Both the position numbers and the translations under genes were made by a program. The notes beneath the pieces are model-generated. The model saw only the letters and a list, made by a program, of their open reading frames with translations. It had not been told where the DNA came from and made no database searches. This document shows positions 6,142 through 13,380 of a DNA stretch of 23,347 nt, one piece after another; the stretch's first letter is position 1; the number at the start of each line of letters is the position of its first letter. Source of the stretch: GCA-002688135 sp964536565 (GTDB lineage Bacteria; Patescibacteriota; Patescibacteriia; Magasanikbacterales; GCA-002688135); contig CAZHXK010000012.1 in NCBI GenBank assembly GCA_964536565.1, positions 1 through 23,347 on the forward strand, given 5' to 3'.

Positions 6142-7788
6142 ATGGCAAAACAATTAACATTCAACCAAGACGCGCGAGACCAATTAAAGAAAGGACTGGA
6201 TCAGCTCGCAAATGCGGTAAAGGTAACGATGGGTCCAAAGGGACGAAACGTAGTTATCGGACGTGGATATGGTTCACCTATGATTACGAAAGATGGTGTT
6301 TCTGTTGCAAAAGAAATCGAACTTGAAGATCCCTACGAGAACTTGGGAGCAGAATTGGTAAAAGAAGTTGCATCAAAAACAAATGATGTTGCTGGTGACG
6401 GAACTACAACAGCGACTGTGTTAGCACAGGCAATTGTAGGTCAGGGAATCAAAATGGTAACAGCTGGTGCAAACCCAGCATTGGTAAAGCGAGGTATCGA
6501 CAAGGCGGTCTTAAAAATCGTCGAAAACCTTAAAACACTTTCAAAGCCAGTAAATACAAACGAAGAGATTGCGCAGGTTGCTTCAATTTCAGCAAATGAC
6601 AAAGATATTGGTAAGAAAATCGCTGAGGTTATTGGTGAGGTTTCAAGTGAATTGTCAGATATTAAAGACGTAGTTATCACAGTAGAAGAATCACAGACAT
6701 TCGGAGTATCTCATGAAGTGGTAAAAGGAATGCGATTCGATCGCGGATACATCTCACCATACATGGTTACGGACACAGCTCGAATGGAATCAGAATATAA
6801 CGATCCATACATCTTGCTCTACGATAAGAAAATCTCAGCAGTTGAAGAAATTGTGCCGATCCTCGAAAAACTCGCAGCTTCAGGTGCAAAAGAATTGGTG
6901 ATCATTGCAGAAGATATTGATGGAACAGCACTTTCAACACTCGTGATTAATAAGATTCGCGGAACATTTAACACGCTTGCAATCAAAGCTCCTGGATTCG
7001 GAGATCGCCGAAAGGATATGTTGGAAGATATCGCAACATTAACTGGAGGAAAAGTTATTTCAGAAGTTGTTGGTATGAAGTTAGAGACGGTTGAAATCGC
7101 AGATCTTGGACGCGCACGAAAAGTTATTTCCGATAAAGACACAACAACTGTTGTAGAAGGACGTGGAGATCAAGCGACAGTTAAAGCACGTGCAGAACAA
7201 ATCCGAGTAGGAATTAAAAATACAGATTCAGACTTCGATCGAGAAAAACTTCAGGAACGTCTAGCGAAGTTGGCTGGCGGAGTTGGAGTGATCAAGGTGG
7301 GAGCTGCTACAGAAACAGAAATGAAAGAGGTAAAGCAACGCATTGAAGATGCAATCGCTGCGACAAAAGCGGCGGTCGAAGAGGGGATCGTGCCGGGTGG
7401 TGGAGTTGCATACATCCGAACACTCGCTTCGTTGGGGGCGCAGGAAACTGCAGATGATGAATCAATGGGATTCCAAATTTTGAAACGCGCACTCGAAGAA
7501 CCAATTCGACAGATTGCACATAATGCAGGACAGGATGGATCGGTTGTGGTTGATACAGTTAAAAAGAATCAAGGTTCATACGGATACGACGCCGCTACAA
7601 ACCAATACGGAGACATGGTTGCAGCAGGAATTATCGATCCAACAAAAGTAACACGAACAGCATTGCAAAATGCAGCTTCAATCGCAGGACTCGTCCTCAT
7701 GACTGAAGCGCTCGTCGCAGACATTCCAGAAAAAAACCCAGCACCTGCTATGCCAGGAATGGGTGGAGGAATGCCAGGGATGATGTAA
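6142..7788 (+). CDS. groEL: Chaperonin GroEL (Hsp60), 548 aa
   Basis: GroEL is the ATP-driven folding chamber that works with GroES. The protein is full length and shows the conserved nucleotide-binding elements: VTMGPKGRNVVI near residue 28, TKDGVSVAKEI with the catalytic-type Asp near residue 51, the DGTTT phosphate loop at 86-90, and VPGGGVAYI near residue 415. The C-terminus ends in the Gly/Met-rich tail (PGMGGGMPGMM) typical of bacterial GroEL. It is co-transcribed with groES and ends at a terminator 36 bases after the stop. The intact motifs suggest a functional chaperonin. Confidence 0.98.
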   Translation: MAKQLTFNQDARDQLKKGLDQLANAVKVTMGPKGRNVVIGRGYGSPMITKDGVSVAKEIELEDPYENLGAELVKEVASKTNDVAGDGTTTATVLAQAIVGQGIKMVTAGANPALVKRGIDKAVLKIVENLKTLSKPVNTNEEIAQVASISANDKDIGKKIAEVIGEVSSELSDIKDVVITVEESQTFGVSHEVVKGMRFDRGYISPYMVTDTARMESEYNDPYILLYDKKISAVEEIVPILEKLAASGAKELVIIAEDIDGTALSTLVINKIRGTFNTLAIKAPGFGDRRKDMLEDIATLTGGKVISEVVGMKLETVEIADLGRARKVISDKDTTTVVEGRGDQATVKARAEQIRVGIKNTDSDFDREKLQERLAKLAGGVGVIKVGAATETEMKEVKQRIEDAIAATKAAVEEGIVPGGGVAYIRTLASLGAQETADDESMGFQILKRALEEPIRQIAHNAGQDGSVVVDTVKKNQGSYGYDAATNQYGDMVAAGIIDPTKVTRTALQNAASIAGLVLMTEALVADIPEKNPAPAMPGMGGGMPGMM

Positions 7789-7794
7789 TAATAG

Positions 7795-7823
7795 GCAGCA
7801 GGCAGCAGTTGGCAGGCAGTAGG
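7795..7823 (+). repeat. Short GGCAG-based direct repeats after groEL
   Basis: GGCAGCA occurs twice in tandem, followed by GGCAG twice more within 29 bases between the groEL stop and its terminator. The purpose is unknown. It is probably simple-sequence expansion. Confidence 0.5.
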
Positions 7824-7846
7824 AAAACGGCTTCGGCCGTTTTTTT
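7824..7846 (+). terminator. groESL terminator with UUCG loop
   Basis: The 8-bp stem AAAACGGC / GCCGTTTT is capped by a stable UUCG tetraloop and followed by further T. Confidence 0.92.
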
Positions 7847-7849
7847 GTA

Positions 7850-7878
7850 TTGACCAATTGTGTATATCGTGGTTTAAT
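7850..7878 (+). promoter_or_regulatory. Promoter of the 467-aa lipoprotein gene
   Basis: -35 TTGACC (7850-7855, 5/6), 17-base spacer, -10 TTTAAT (7873-7878, 5/6), giving a leader of about 40 bases with an SD. Confidence 0.65.
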
Positions 7879-7924
7879 ATCGACGTTGATCTTTCAATAT
7901 TATCTGAACTAGGAGAAAAAATTC

Positions 7925-9328
7925 GTGAAAAAAATAGTGTATGTAGTGGCGATGATAACGTGTATTGTTGCGTGCTCATCTGAGGAAGACGTGGCGCAGG
8001 TAGCTGATGTTCAGGAAGTATCAGAACCAAGTACGTGTCTGGTGGATTGGCATCACTCATCCTTACGTGTACCCGATCCATCCGCGTCTTTTACGAAGCG
8101 CTGTGTGATAGGTACATTTTCATATCTCGATCTGGATGAAGAGCCTGGTTGTTATGCAGACAAGCTCGATGTTCAGTACTTCAAGGCGGGTGCATTCGAT
8201 CCATTTGCAATAGCAAAGCAGAACGGATCAAATAGAACGTACCGTTTGCTGGAACCAGAAACAGGAAACACGATCATGTATGCTGCTCACCTGATAAAAG
8301 GTGTCGGTGATGATCCTCTGTTCGCTGTGTATACGAGCTACAACGTCGACGGACAAGAAACCGATACGCGCTATGATGACCTAAGTCTTGTAAATGACGG
8401 GGCAGTTACACACATGCTTCCCTCCTACTTCAACTATCACACCTTTGTTTCTGAGGGTGGCATGGATGATGATATCGACGGTTTGTGGGACGGATGTACG
8501 CGTACCATCTGGCGTTCCAGTATCGATCCAATCGAATTTCCTGTGGCAGACGATATACCTAACGACGGTCGGTGTGTCATGGAAGTTGTTCATCTGAACG
8601 AAGATGGGGCAGAAGCATTCCACGGAACATACAGTCAGAAGTTGCTTCCTGCCGCATGGTTCAGTTCAAAAGCGACGACGTACACCAGAGCTGGACTCAA
8701 GTCTACCGTGCGTGTGATCGGTCAGTCGGAAGGAGGATTGTTTACCTCATTCGAGGTATATCAATATGATGAGCAAGATCGCTTGATATCATATACGCGA
8801 GATGTTGATGATGATGGGGTGTTTGAGGCGAAAAGGACTTCTGTGTGGTCTGGAAGCGTCGTACATACGGTGAGCGAAGGAAGCGCAGGTGTGCATCAAA
8901 GTATCGTAGAGTTCGATGATCAGGGGAGGCGTATTCGAATCGAGGATGAATTCGATAGTAAAGATCGTCCGACTGAGCGTCTACTTATTGCATACGATAC
9001 ATACGGAAATACCGTGTCGCGGAAGCACTTCGACAGCACGGTTGTCGAAGGTGGTAAGCGAATGTTCTTCCCTCTGCCCTTCAAGGTATCGGAAAAAGAA
9101 TACGATGCAGAAGGTAGATTGCTGCACGAGCGAGAATTTACTGATCCAGATCAGGCAGTGAGTGCGTATGTGTATGAACCCAATGACATGGTCATTACGT
9201 ACGCGTACCATCCGCTGAGTGACTCCTTTGAGTCAGGAAAGCTCAAGGAGGTTCGACGCGAAAATCATGCAAAGAAAAGTGGTTGGTATCAGAATAAAGA
9301 AGTTTATCTGTATCACTGTAGCGAATAG
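7925..9328 (+). CDS. Secreted lipoprotein with YD-like repeats, 467 aa
   Basis: The GTG start at 7925 is supported by AGGAG nine bases upstream. Residues 1-17 form a lipoprotein signal: KK, a hydrophobic stretch, then the lipobox IVAC with Cys17 as the lipidation site. The mature protein begins with acidic linker residues. The C-terminal half holds degenerate YD/RHS-like units of the form YD..DRL...RD, FDDQGRRIRIEDEFD, YDTYGNTVSRKHFD and YDAEGRLLHEREF, which in RHS proteins form beta-strand sheets. Six or so Cys residues are spread through the mature part. It is transcribed alone, between its own promoter and a terminator at 9351. It is probably anchored to the outer face of the membrane. Its ligand or substrate is unknown, and it lacks the toxin-type core of true RHS proteins. 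Confidence 0.8.
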   Translation: MKKIVYVVAMITCIVACSSEEDVAQVADVQEVSEPSTCLVDWHHSSLRVPDPSASFTKRCVIGTFSYLDLDEEPGCYADKLDVQYFKAGAFDPFAIAKQNGSNRTYRLLEPETGNTIMYAAHLIKGVGDDPLFAVYTSYNVDGQETDTRYDDLSLVNDGAVTHMLPSYFNYHTFVSEGGMDDDIDGLWDGCTRTIWRSSIDPIEFPVADDIPNDGRCVMEVVHLNEDGAEAFHGTYSQKLLPAAWFSSKATTYTRAGLKSTVRVIGQSEGGLFTSFEVYQYDEQDRLISYTRDVDDDGVFEAKRTSVWSGSVVHTVSEGSAGVHQSIVEFDDQGRRIRIEDEFDSKDRPTERLLIAYDTYGNTVSRKHFDSTVVEGGKRMFFPLPFKVSEKEYDAEGRLLHEREFTDPDQAVSAYVYEPNDMVITYAYHPLSDSFESGKLKEVRRENHAKKSGWYQNKEVYLYHCSE

Positions 9329-9350
9329 CCTGCGCAGAAACTGAAGGATA

Positions 9351-9374
9351 GCCCCGATATGTCGGGGTTTTTTT
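9351..9374 (+). terminator. Terminator of the 467-aa lipoprotein gene
   Basis: Stem CCCCGA / TCGGGG with a 4-base TATG loop, followed by seven T. Confidence 0.88.
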
Positions 9375-9376
9375 AT

Positions 9377-9405
9377 TCGACAAAATACGTGAAAAACGAT
9401 AGTCT
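9377..9405 (+). promoter_or_regulatory. Possible prfB promoter
   Basis: TCGACA (9377-9382, 5/6 to the -35 consensus), a 17-base spacer and TAGTCT (9400-9405, 3/6). The -10 box ends eight bases before the ATG at 9414, again implying a nearly leaderless mRNA. Weak on sequence alone. Confidence 0.35.
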
Positions 9406-9413
9406 TGTTTCAC

Positions 9414-10505
9414 ATGGATGAACTTCTCAAAAATATTTCTGCATTGCAAAAGCGCGTGGCTGCAACCATCGAGCTTTTGAAATTGGATGATAAAAAAACC
9501 GAAATCAAGAGTATGGAAGATGTTATGAGTGCTCCTGGATTTTGGGATGATAGTACAAATGCACAAAAAATATCAGAGCAGCACGGCGCACTTTCAAAAG
9601 AAGTGGAAGAGTGGGAAATTGTAGTGAGTGATGTGCAGGATGTCTGGGATGTTGCAAAGCTCGATGAGGCCGATCAAGATGTGGATATGGTTGATGAGTT
9701 AGCCGATAATCTTATAAAACTCACCAAACAATTCGAGGCGATGGAGTTGACTGCGCTCATGGATGGCGAGCATGATTCATATAATGCGACGATGTCGATT
9801 CATGCAGGAACGGGCGGTACGGATGCGATGGACTGGGCGGGAATGCTCTTGCGTATGTACGGCCGATTCGCCGAAAAACAAAACTGGAAAGTCTCAATGT
9901 ATCACGAGTCAAAAGGGGAGGAGGCGGGAATCAAAAGTGCAACGCTCTCAATTAAGGGGCGATATGCATTCGGCTATTTAAAAGCAGAGCATGGTGTACA
10001 TCGCTTAGTACGTATCTCTCCGTTTGATGCTGAAGGTATGCGTCATACTTCATTCGCACTTGTGGAAGTATTACCAGAATTAGAAGATGTGTCCGAAATC
10101 GAAATTGATTCAAAAGAATTAAAAGTTGATACGTATCTCTCTTCGGGAAAGGGTGGGCAAAATGTGCAGAAGAATGAAACCGCTGTTCGTATCACACATG
10201 AACCAACGGGTGTGGTGGTTGCATGTCAGTCAGAGCGATCACAAGCTCAGAACAAAGATCGAGCTATGAAACTTCTCATGGCAAAGCTGATGAAGATGAA
10301 ATACAGCGATCGAAGGGATGAGGTAGAGAAGCTGCGAGGGGAGTATCATGAGGCAGCTTGGGGAAATCAAATTAGAAATTACGTGTTGCATCCGTATCAT
10401 TTGGTGAAGGATGTGCGGACGGGTATTGAAACACAGCATCCGGATGATGTACTCGATGGTGATGTGATGCCATTCATAGAAGGATATCTGAGGAGTCAGA
10501 AATAA
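9414..10505 (+). CDS. prfB: Peptide chain release factor 2 (RF2), 363 aa
   Basis: RF2 recognises UGA and UAA stop codons and triggers peptide release on the ribosome. The codon-recognition SPF tripeptide (not the PAT/PxT of RF1) is at residues 202-204 in LVRISPFDAEGMRHT. The catalytic GGQ is at 247-249 in SGKGGQNVQKNETAVRI. The C-terminal region (KDVRTGIETQHPDDVLDGD) is typical. I chose the ATG at 9414; a TTG three codons earlier is in frame but less likely. No SD is visible. The frame runs uninterrupted through the N-terminal domain, so the autoregulatory +1 frameshift site (in-frame UGA near codon 25) found in many bacterial prfB genes is absent. The presence of RF2 argues that UGA is a true stop in this genome. 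Confidence 0.96.
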   Translation: MDELLKNISALQKRVAATIELLKLDDKKTEIKSMEDVMSAPGFWDDSTNAQKISEQHGALSKEVEEWEIVVSDVQDVWDVAKLDEADQDVDMVDELADNLIKLTKQFEAMELTALMDGEHDSYNATMSIHAGTGGTDAMDWAGMLLRMYGRFAEKQNWKVSMYHESKGEEAGIKSATLSIKGRYAFGYLKAEHGVHRLVRISPFDAEGMRHTSFALVEVLPELEDVSEIEIDSKELKVDTYLSSGKGGQNVQKNETAVRITHEPTGVVVACQSERSQAQNKDRAMKLLMAKLMKMKYSDRRDEVEKLRGEYHEAAWGNQIRNYVLHPYHLVKDVRTGIETQHPDDVLDGDVMPFIEGYLRSQK

Positions 10506-10511
10506 AAAGTA

Positions 10512-10537
10512 TAAAAAACGAGCCCTCATGGGGCTCT
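10512..10537. terminator. Shared convergent terminator (prfB and minus-strand 277-aa gene)
   Basis: Stem GAGCCC (10520-10525) / GGGCTC (10531-10536). The minus-strand side has a run of six T (A run at 10513-10518), a strong terminator for the minus gene. The plus side has an interrupted T tract (TGTTTGTTTATT), weaker for prfB. Confidence 0.8.
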
Positions 10538-10543
10538 GTTTGT

Positions 10544-11377
10544 TTATTGGTACTGCTGGATAAGCGCTGCTCGCAGGCTTGGATCAAGTGCATCAAGCTG
10601 GGCTCGCAGGTTTGTCATTCGTTCTTGCGATGCTTTAGATAGTGCGGCAAGTTGGGATTCGAGATCCTGTAGTCGAGTCTGCACTTCCCTAAGTTCTCCG
10701 GTGCATTCCGCAATACTGTCTTGGTGAGCTTCCAGAAGATTCTGTTGCTCTGTGATAGCAAGCTGTGCTGCTTCGATAGCAGTTTCGCAGTCAGACTCTG
10801 CTGCTTCAAATCCCTTTCGTCTTGTCTGGATTGCCTCGCATAGTGTGCGGGCAGTATCGATACGCTCAGTAAGTTCTTGTGCGGTCAGTGGTGTGTCGCT
10901 GTCTGAATCTGCTTGTATTGGCGGCGGATCCGGAGCTGGTGCAGTGGGTTCATCGATAGGATCATCAATCACAGGATCGAGAAAAGCAGGTGGTGGCTGT
11001 ACGTCGGGTTCCTGCGTTGCAAGAAAATCCTCAAGCTCTTGTTCAATTCTCGCAGCATAGTCAGGGTCCCATGAGTACACGCTTTTGTCTCGAGTCTTGC
11101 CTGGTACATAGTGTAGAATTCCAACTGTATTGAGTTGAACATTTGATCGAATAGATTCCGTCATTGCGCGACGGTTCTTCATCCCAAGGATTTCGAATAA
11201 CTCCTGGTCAAAGTCAGACGAAGGAACGCTGAGTGTCCGAGTTGGAAAGGGTGCTCCGCTAGTCAGCACGCACAAAAATTTGTATCGCCATTTCCTATTG
11301 TCGGCATGACGAAGGCTTTCTGCAGGTTTCTGAGTAGTAAGATGCTTGAGGTAATCGATTCTTTGCGTATCTAGCAT
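10544..11377 (-). CDS. Hypothetical coiled-coil protein, 277 aa
   Basis: No family recognised, but three regions are visible. Residues 1-115 are a folded, possibly winged-helix-like domain (helix-rich, then LNTVGILHYVPG and KSVYSWDPDY as possible strands). Residues 123-165 form a Pro/Asp-rich linker. Residues 165-265 are a strongly predicted coiled coil with heptad Leu/Ala and Gln/Glu. The ATG at 11377 is preceded by GAGG seven bases upstream. The SD and the ATG lie inside the inverted repeat ATGAGG-ACA-CCTCAT. There is no signal peptide, so it is likely a cytoplasmic DNA- or protein-binding factor. It ends at a terminator convergent with prfB. Its role is unknown. Confidence 0.75.
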   Translation of the reverse strand: MLDTQRIDYLKHLTTQKPAESLRHADNRKWRYKFLCVLTSGAPFPTRTLSVPSSDFDQELFEILGMKNRRAMTESIRSNVQLNTVGILHYVPGKTRDKSVYSWDPDYAARIEQELEDFLATQEPDVQPPPAFLDPVIDDPIDEPTAPAPDPPPIQADSDSDTPLTAQELTERIDTARTLCEAIQTRRKGFEAAESDCETAIEAAQLAITEQQNLLEAHQDSIAECTGELREVQTRLQDLESQLAALSKASQERMTNLRAQLDALDPSLRAALIQQYQ

Positions 11378-11388
11378 GAGGTGTCCTC
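11374..11388 (-). promoter_or_regulatory. Inverted repeat covering SD and start codon of the 277-aa gene
   Basis: ATGAGG and CCTCAT pair perfectly around an ACA loop. The 5' arm contains the SD (GAGG) and the 3' arm contains the AUG, so folding would hide both. The stem is short and the loop tight, so its effect may be modest. Confidence 0.4.
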
Positions 11389-11416
11389 ATTTATCTTTGG
11401 TGAAATGAACACATAG

Positions 11417-11445
11417 ACGTTAGCGCACCTAGAATATATTGTCAA
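11417..11445 (-). promoter_or_regulatory. Possible promoter of the minus-strand 277-aa gene
   Basis: A perfect -35 TTGACA on the minus strand (11445-11440) and a 17-base spacer lead to TAACGT (11422-11417, 3/6). The -35 is strong, the -10 weak. Confidence 0.4.
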
Positions 11446-11593
11446 TGGGTGAGTCGTGGGGTATTTGATGGCCTGCGATTTAAAATCAGAAGCTTCCTTC
11501 GCCTGAAAGACCAGGCTCATATGTAGATATTGTATGAGTAGTGCAGATTCATCGGTCATGCTTTCTAAAGCTAAGTGCTAGGTCTTTCATGCA

Positions 11594-11634
11594 TTGTCAA
11601 CCGTCACAAAATCGGAGATTTTGGCGGTTAACAA
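11594..11634 (-). repeat. Long imperfect inverted repeat downstream of the GC-rich gene
   Basis: Arms TTGT-AACCG-AAAATC and GATTTT-CGGTT-ACAA pair around a GGA loop, with a 1x1 mismatch and a small internal loop. It directly follows the T run of the 11631-11693 terminator on the minus strand. It may be a backup terminator, an RNA hairpin or a protein-binding site. Apart from this repeat, the two minus-strand regulatory elements and the terminator, I see nothing else in the 337 bases between 11378 and 11714. Confidence 0.5.
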
Positions 11635-11693
11635 AAAAACCCCGATTCACAGGGGGTCAGTATGTTCCGTAGAACACTGAGTGTGAATCGGGG
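11631..11693 (-). terminator. Terminator of the GC-rich 302-aa gene
   Basis: 12-bp perfect outer stem (11640-11651 with 11682-11693, CCCCGATTCACA type) and an inner hairpin capped by a C(TACG)G loop. On the minus strand it is followed by seven T (A run at 11633-11639). Unusually long for a terminator. Confidence 0.88.
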
Positions 11694-11714
11694 TCGGGTC
11701 TGAGAGGTTTTCCT

Positions 11715-12623
11715 CTAGCCCTGGATCATCTGCTGAACATCTTTGCTCAGCTGGTCGACGCGGGTGAGCGTGATCGTCGCGCTCTTCTTGCCGTTGGTCG
11801 TCACGGAGACAGCCAGATCGCGGTGACCAGGCAGCAGACCGATGGTCGTGCCGATGATCTGCGAGCCGCCGGGAATCGCGTCCTGGTAGCTGGCCTCGAT
11901 GTTGCCATCCTTGGTAGTCAGCTCGACAGCCGAGACGCGGCCGTCCTTCAAGCCGATGACGTTGCGGCGACGAGAGACACGGCCGAGTGTCGCATCCTTG
12001 CGGGCGAACTCAGGCGTCGGAATCTCGTTCCACGGACTGGCGGGCTGCTTGTTCTCCTGCAGCATCTGACGGATACCCGTCGCGCTGCGGTAGACCATCT
12101 TGCTCTGACCGGTCGTGGCGACCAACTGGCCATCCACGAACTGAGCCGCGAGCTGCGTCTTGCCACCACGTCCGAGTTGGCGGATGTGACGGGTCGAACC
12201 GTTGTCCAGCTCGGTACCGTACAGCTGACTGGCGCCTTCGCGACGAGCGAGTCGCTCGCCATCGTTGAAGCTCGTCGCGATTTCGCGAGAGACCTCATCG
12301 AACGCCGGGCTCTGCTCGACCTTGTCTTCAGCGGACAGAGCGGCAATGCCGATCTCGGTCTGCTTGGCGACTTGGCCGTAGTAGTCGTACTTCGGATCGA
12401 ACTCGATCTTGCGTTGCGCCGAACCACCCTTACGGGCTTCATCGAGCATCGACTTCGGGAGCATGGTCACCTGCGCCTGATTGGCGCTCCGGTGAACACC
12501 GACGGCCGCCGGAGTGGCGCCACTGGACCTCAACTCTTTGAGCTTCTGGCCGAAATCGCCCTTGGCGCTCATCTTGATGGTCTTCGGGGTCAGCTTCTGG
12601 ATCTGTGTGCTTTGTGTGGTCAA
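11715..12623 (-). CDS. GC-rich hypothetical protein, 302 aa, TTG start
   Basis: No family recognised. The product is soluble, rich in Gln, Ala, Gly and basic residues, without signal peptide or membrane segment. A first half has LPKSMLDEARKGGSAQRK and YDYYGQ segments. The second half alternates short strands (QLVATTGQSKMVYRS, SVTTNGKKSATITLTRV), suggesting a beta-rich domain. The TTG at 12623 is the likely start because GGAGAG lies seven bases upstream. A minus-strand promoter (TTGCCA/TAGAAT, 17-base spacer) sits further up and a long terminator follows the stop. Base composition stands out: row 11761-11820 is about 63% GC by count, against about 35% in row 6601-6660 in groEL, suggesting acquisition from a different genome. 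An opposite-strand frame of 273 codons exists but lacks these signals. Confidence 0.75.
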   Translation of the reverse strand: MTTQSTQIQKLTPKTIKMSAKGDFGQKLKELRSSGATPAAVGVHRSANQAQVTMLPKSMLDEARKGGSAQRKIEFDPKYDYYGQVAKQTEIGIAALSAEDKVEQSPAFDEVSREIATSFNDGERLARREGASQLYGTELDNGSTRHIRQLGRGGKTQLAAQFVDGQLVATTGQSKMVYRSATGIRQMLQENKQPASPWNEIPTPEFARKDATLGRVSRRRNVIGLKDGRVSAVELTTKDGNIEASYQDAIPGGSQIIGTTIGLLPGHRDLAVSVTTNGKKSATITLTRVDQLSKDVQQMIQG

Positions 12624-12709
12624 AGTAGAACTCTCCGTTCGTAATCTGTGGTGTAGTTTTAGGATCGTCGTGCCTCAGAAAGAATTTTTCCAAAAGCGCG
12701 ATGCGCAGT

Positions 12710-12738
12710 ATTCTAGACTATGATGAAAAGGCTGGCAA
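12710..12738 (-). promoter_or_regulatory. Promoter of the GC-rich 302-aa gene
   Basis: On the minus strand, TTGCCA (12738-12733, 5/6), a 17-base spacer and TAGAAT (12715-12710, 5/6), with a leader of about 80 bases that carries the SD. Confidence 0.6.
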
Positions 12739-12758
12739 GGGTGAAACGCGATATATCT

Positions 12759-12786
12759 TTGCGTAAGGTTTCTTTTGGTCTAAAAT
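12759..12786 (+). promoter_or_regulatory. Candidate tsaC-rsmA promoter
   Basis: TTGCGT (12759-12764), a 16-base spacer and TAAAAT (12781-12786, 5/6). A second -10-like TAGAAT at 12830-12835 ends 11 bases before the ATG and would give a near-leaderless mRNA. The sequence cannot tell which is used. Confidence 0.4.
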
Positions 12787-12846
12787 AAGCAAATAGTTAT
12801 CCACACATGTGAATTCATCTCATTGAATGTAGAATAAAGCAGTTAT

Positions 12847-13380
12847 ATGATCTACATCTATCCAACAGAAACTGCATATGCAATTGGTTGTGATGCGACC
12901 GATCAGGTATCAGTCGATCAAATTTTTGCTACCAAAAATAGATCAAAGATGAAAACACTACCGCTCATCGTCGCAGATATAGATATGGCTGAGGCATATG
13001 TGCATATAACGCAACATGCACAAAGGCTCATGGACCAATATTGGCCAGGACCACTTACGCTTGTTTTGGAAGCAAAAACGACTGATTTAGCCGAGGGTAT
13101 TGTCGCAGCAGACAATTCAATCGCTATTCGAGTATCAAGTCATGAGGCGCCTGCGAGACTAGTACAAAAAATAGGGAAGCCGATTGTTTCTACATCGGCA
13201 AACACATCAGGATCACCTACGTGCTATCATATAAACGAGGTAACCAAACAGATCGATACGACAGACATGACTATCATTGATGGGGGAGACTTAGAAAAAG
13301 TATCTCCATCTACCACAATCGATGCTCGGACCGGCTTGAAATTAATCCGTGACGGCTCTATAGCTTATGACACCATTTAG
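12847..13380 (+). CDS. tsaC: Threonylcarbamoyl-AMP synthase (TsaC/YrdC/Sua5 family), 177 aa
   Basis: This enzyme makes threonylcarbamoyl-AMP from threonine, bicarbonate and ATP, the first step of the t6A modification at position 37 of tRNAs that read ANN codons. Family signatures are present: YPTETAYAIGCDATD at the N-terminus, a basic KNRSKMKTLPLI stretch that binds ATP, YWPGPLTLVLEA, IAIRVSSHEAP, and the VSTSANTSGSP motif near residue 115, ending in SPSTTIDAR. It has the short single-domain length of TsaC rather than the longer Sua5. No SD precedes the ATG. It overlaps rsmA by 14 bases and is translated with it. Confidence 0.92.
   Translation: MIYIYPTETAYAIGCDATDQVSVDQIFATKNRSKMKTLPLIVADIDMAEAYVHITQHAQRLMDQYWPGPLTLVLEAKTTDLAEGIVAADNSIAIRVSSHEAPARLVQKIGKPIVSTSANTSGSPTCYHINEVTKQIDTTDMTIIDGGDLEKVSPSTTIDARTGLKLIRDGSIAYDTI

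Noticed and set aside
11371..11559. 62-codon minus-strand ORF that ends on the start codon of the 277-aa gene
   Set aside because: The 7-base overlap would allow coupling, but there is only a weak SD, no clear -10 box, and a better promoter -35 lies inside it. Kept only as a possibility.
11823..12644. 273-codon plus-strand ORF opposite the GC-rich gene
   Set aside because: It is Leu/Arg/Ala/Asp-rich in the manner of antisense frames of GC-rich genes and has no SD or promoter, whereas the minus-strand frame has promoter, SD, TTG start and terminator.
12797..12805. Perfect DnaA box TTATCCACA upstream of tsaC, and a near match TTATCCCCA at 14219-14227
   Set aside because: Single isolated boxes in different intergenic regions, with no cluster, AT-rich unwinding element or dnaA/dnaN neighbours, do not make an origin.
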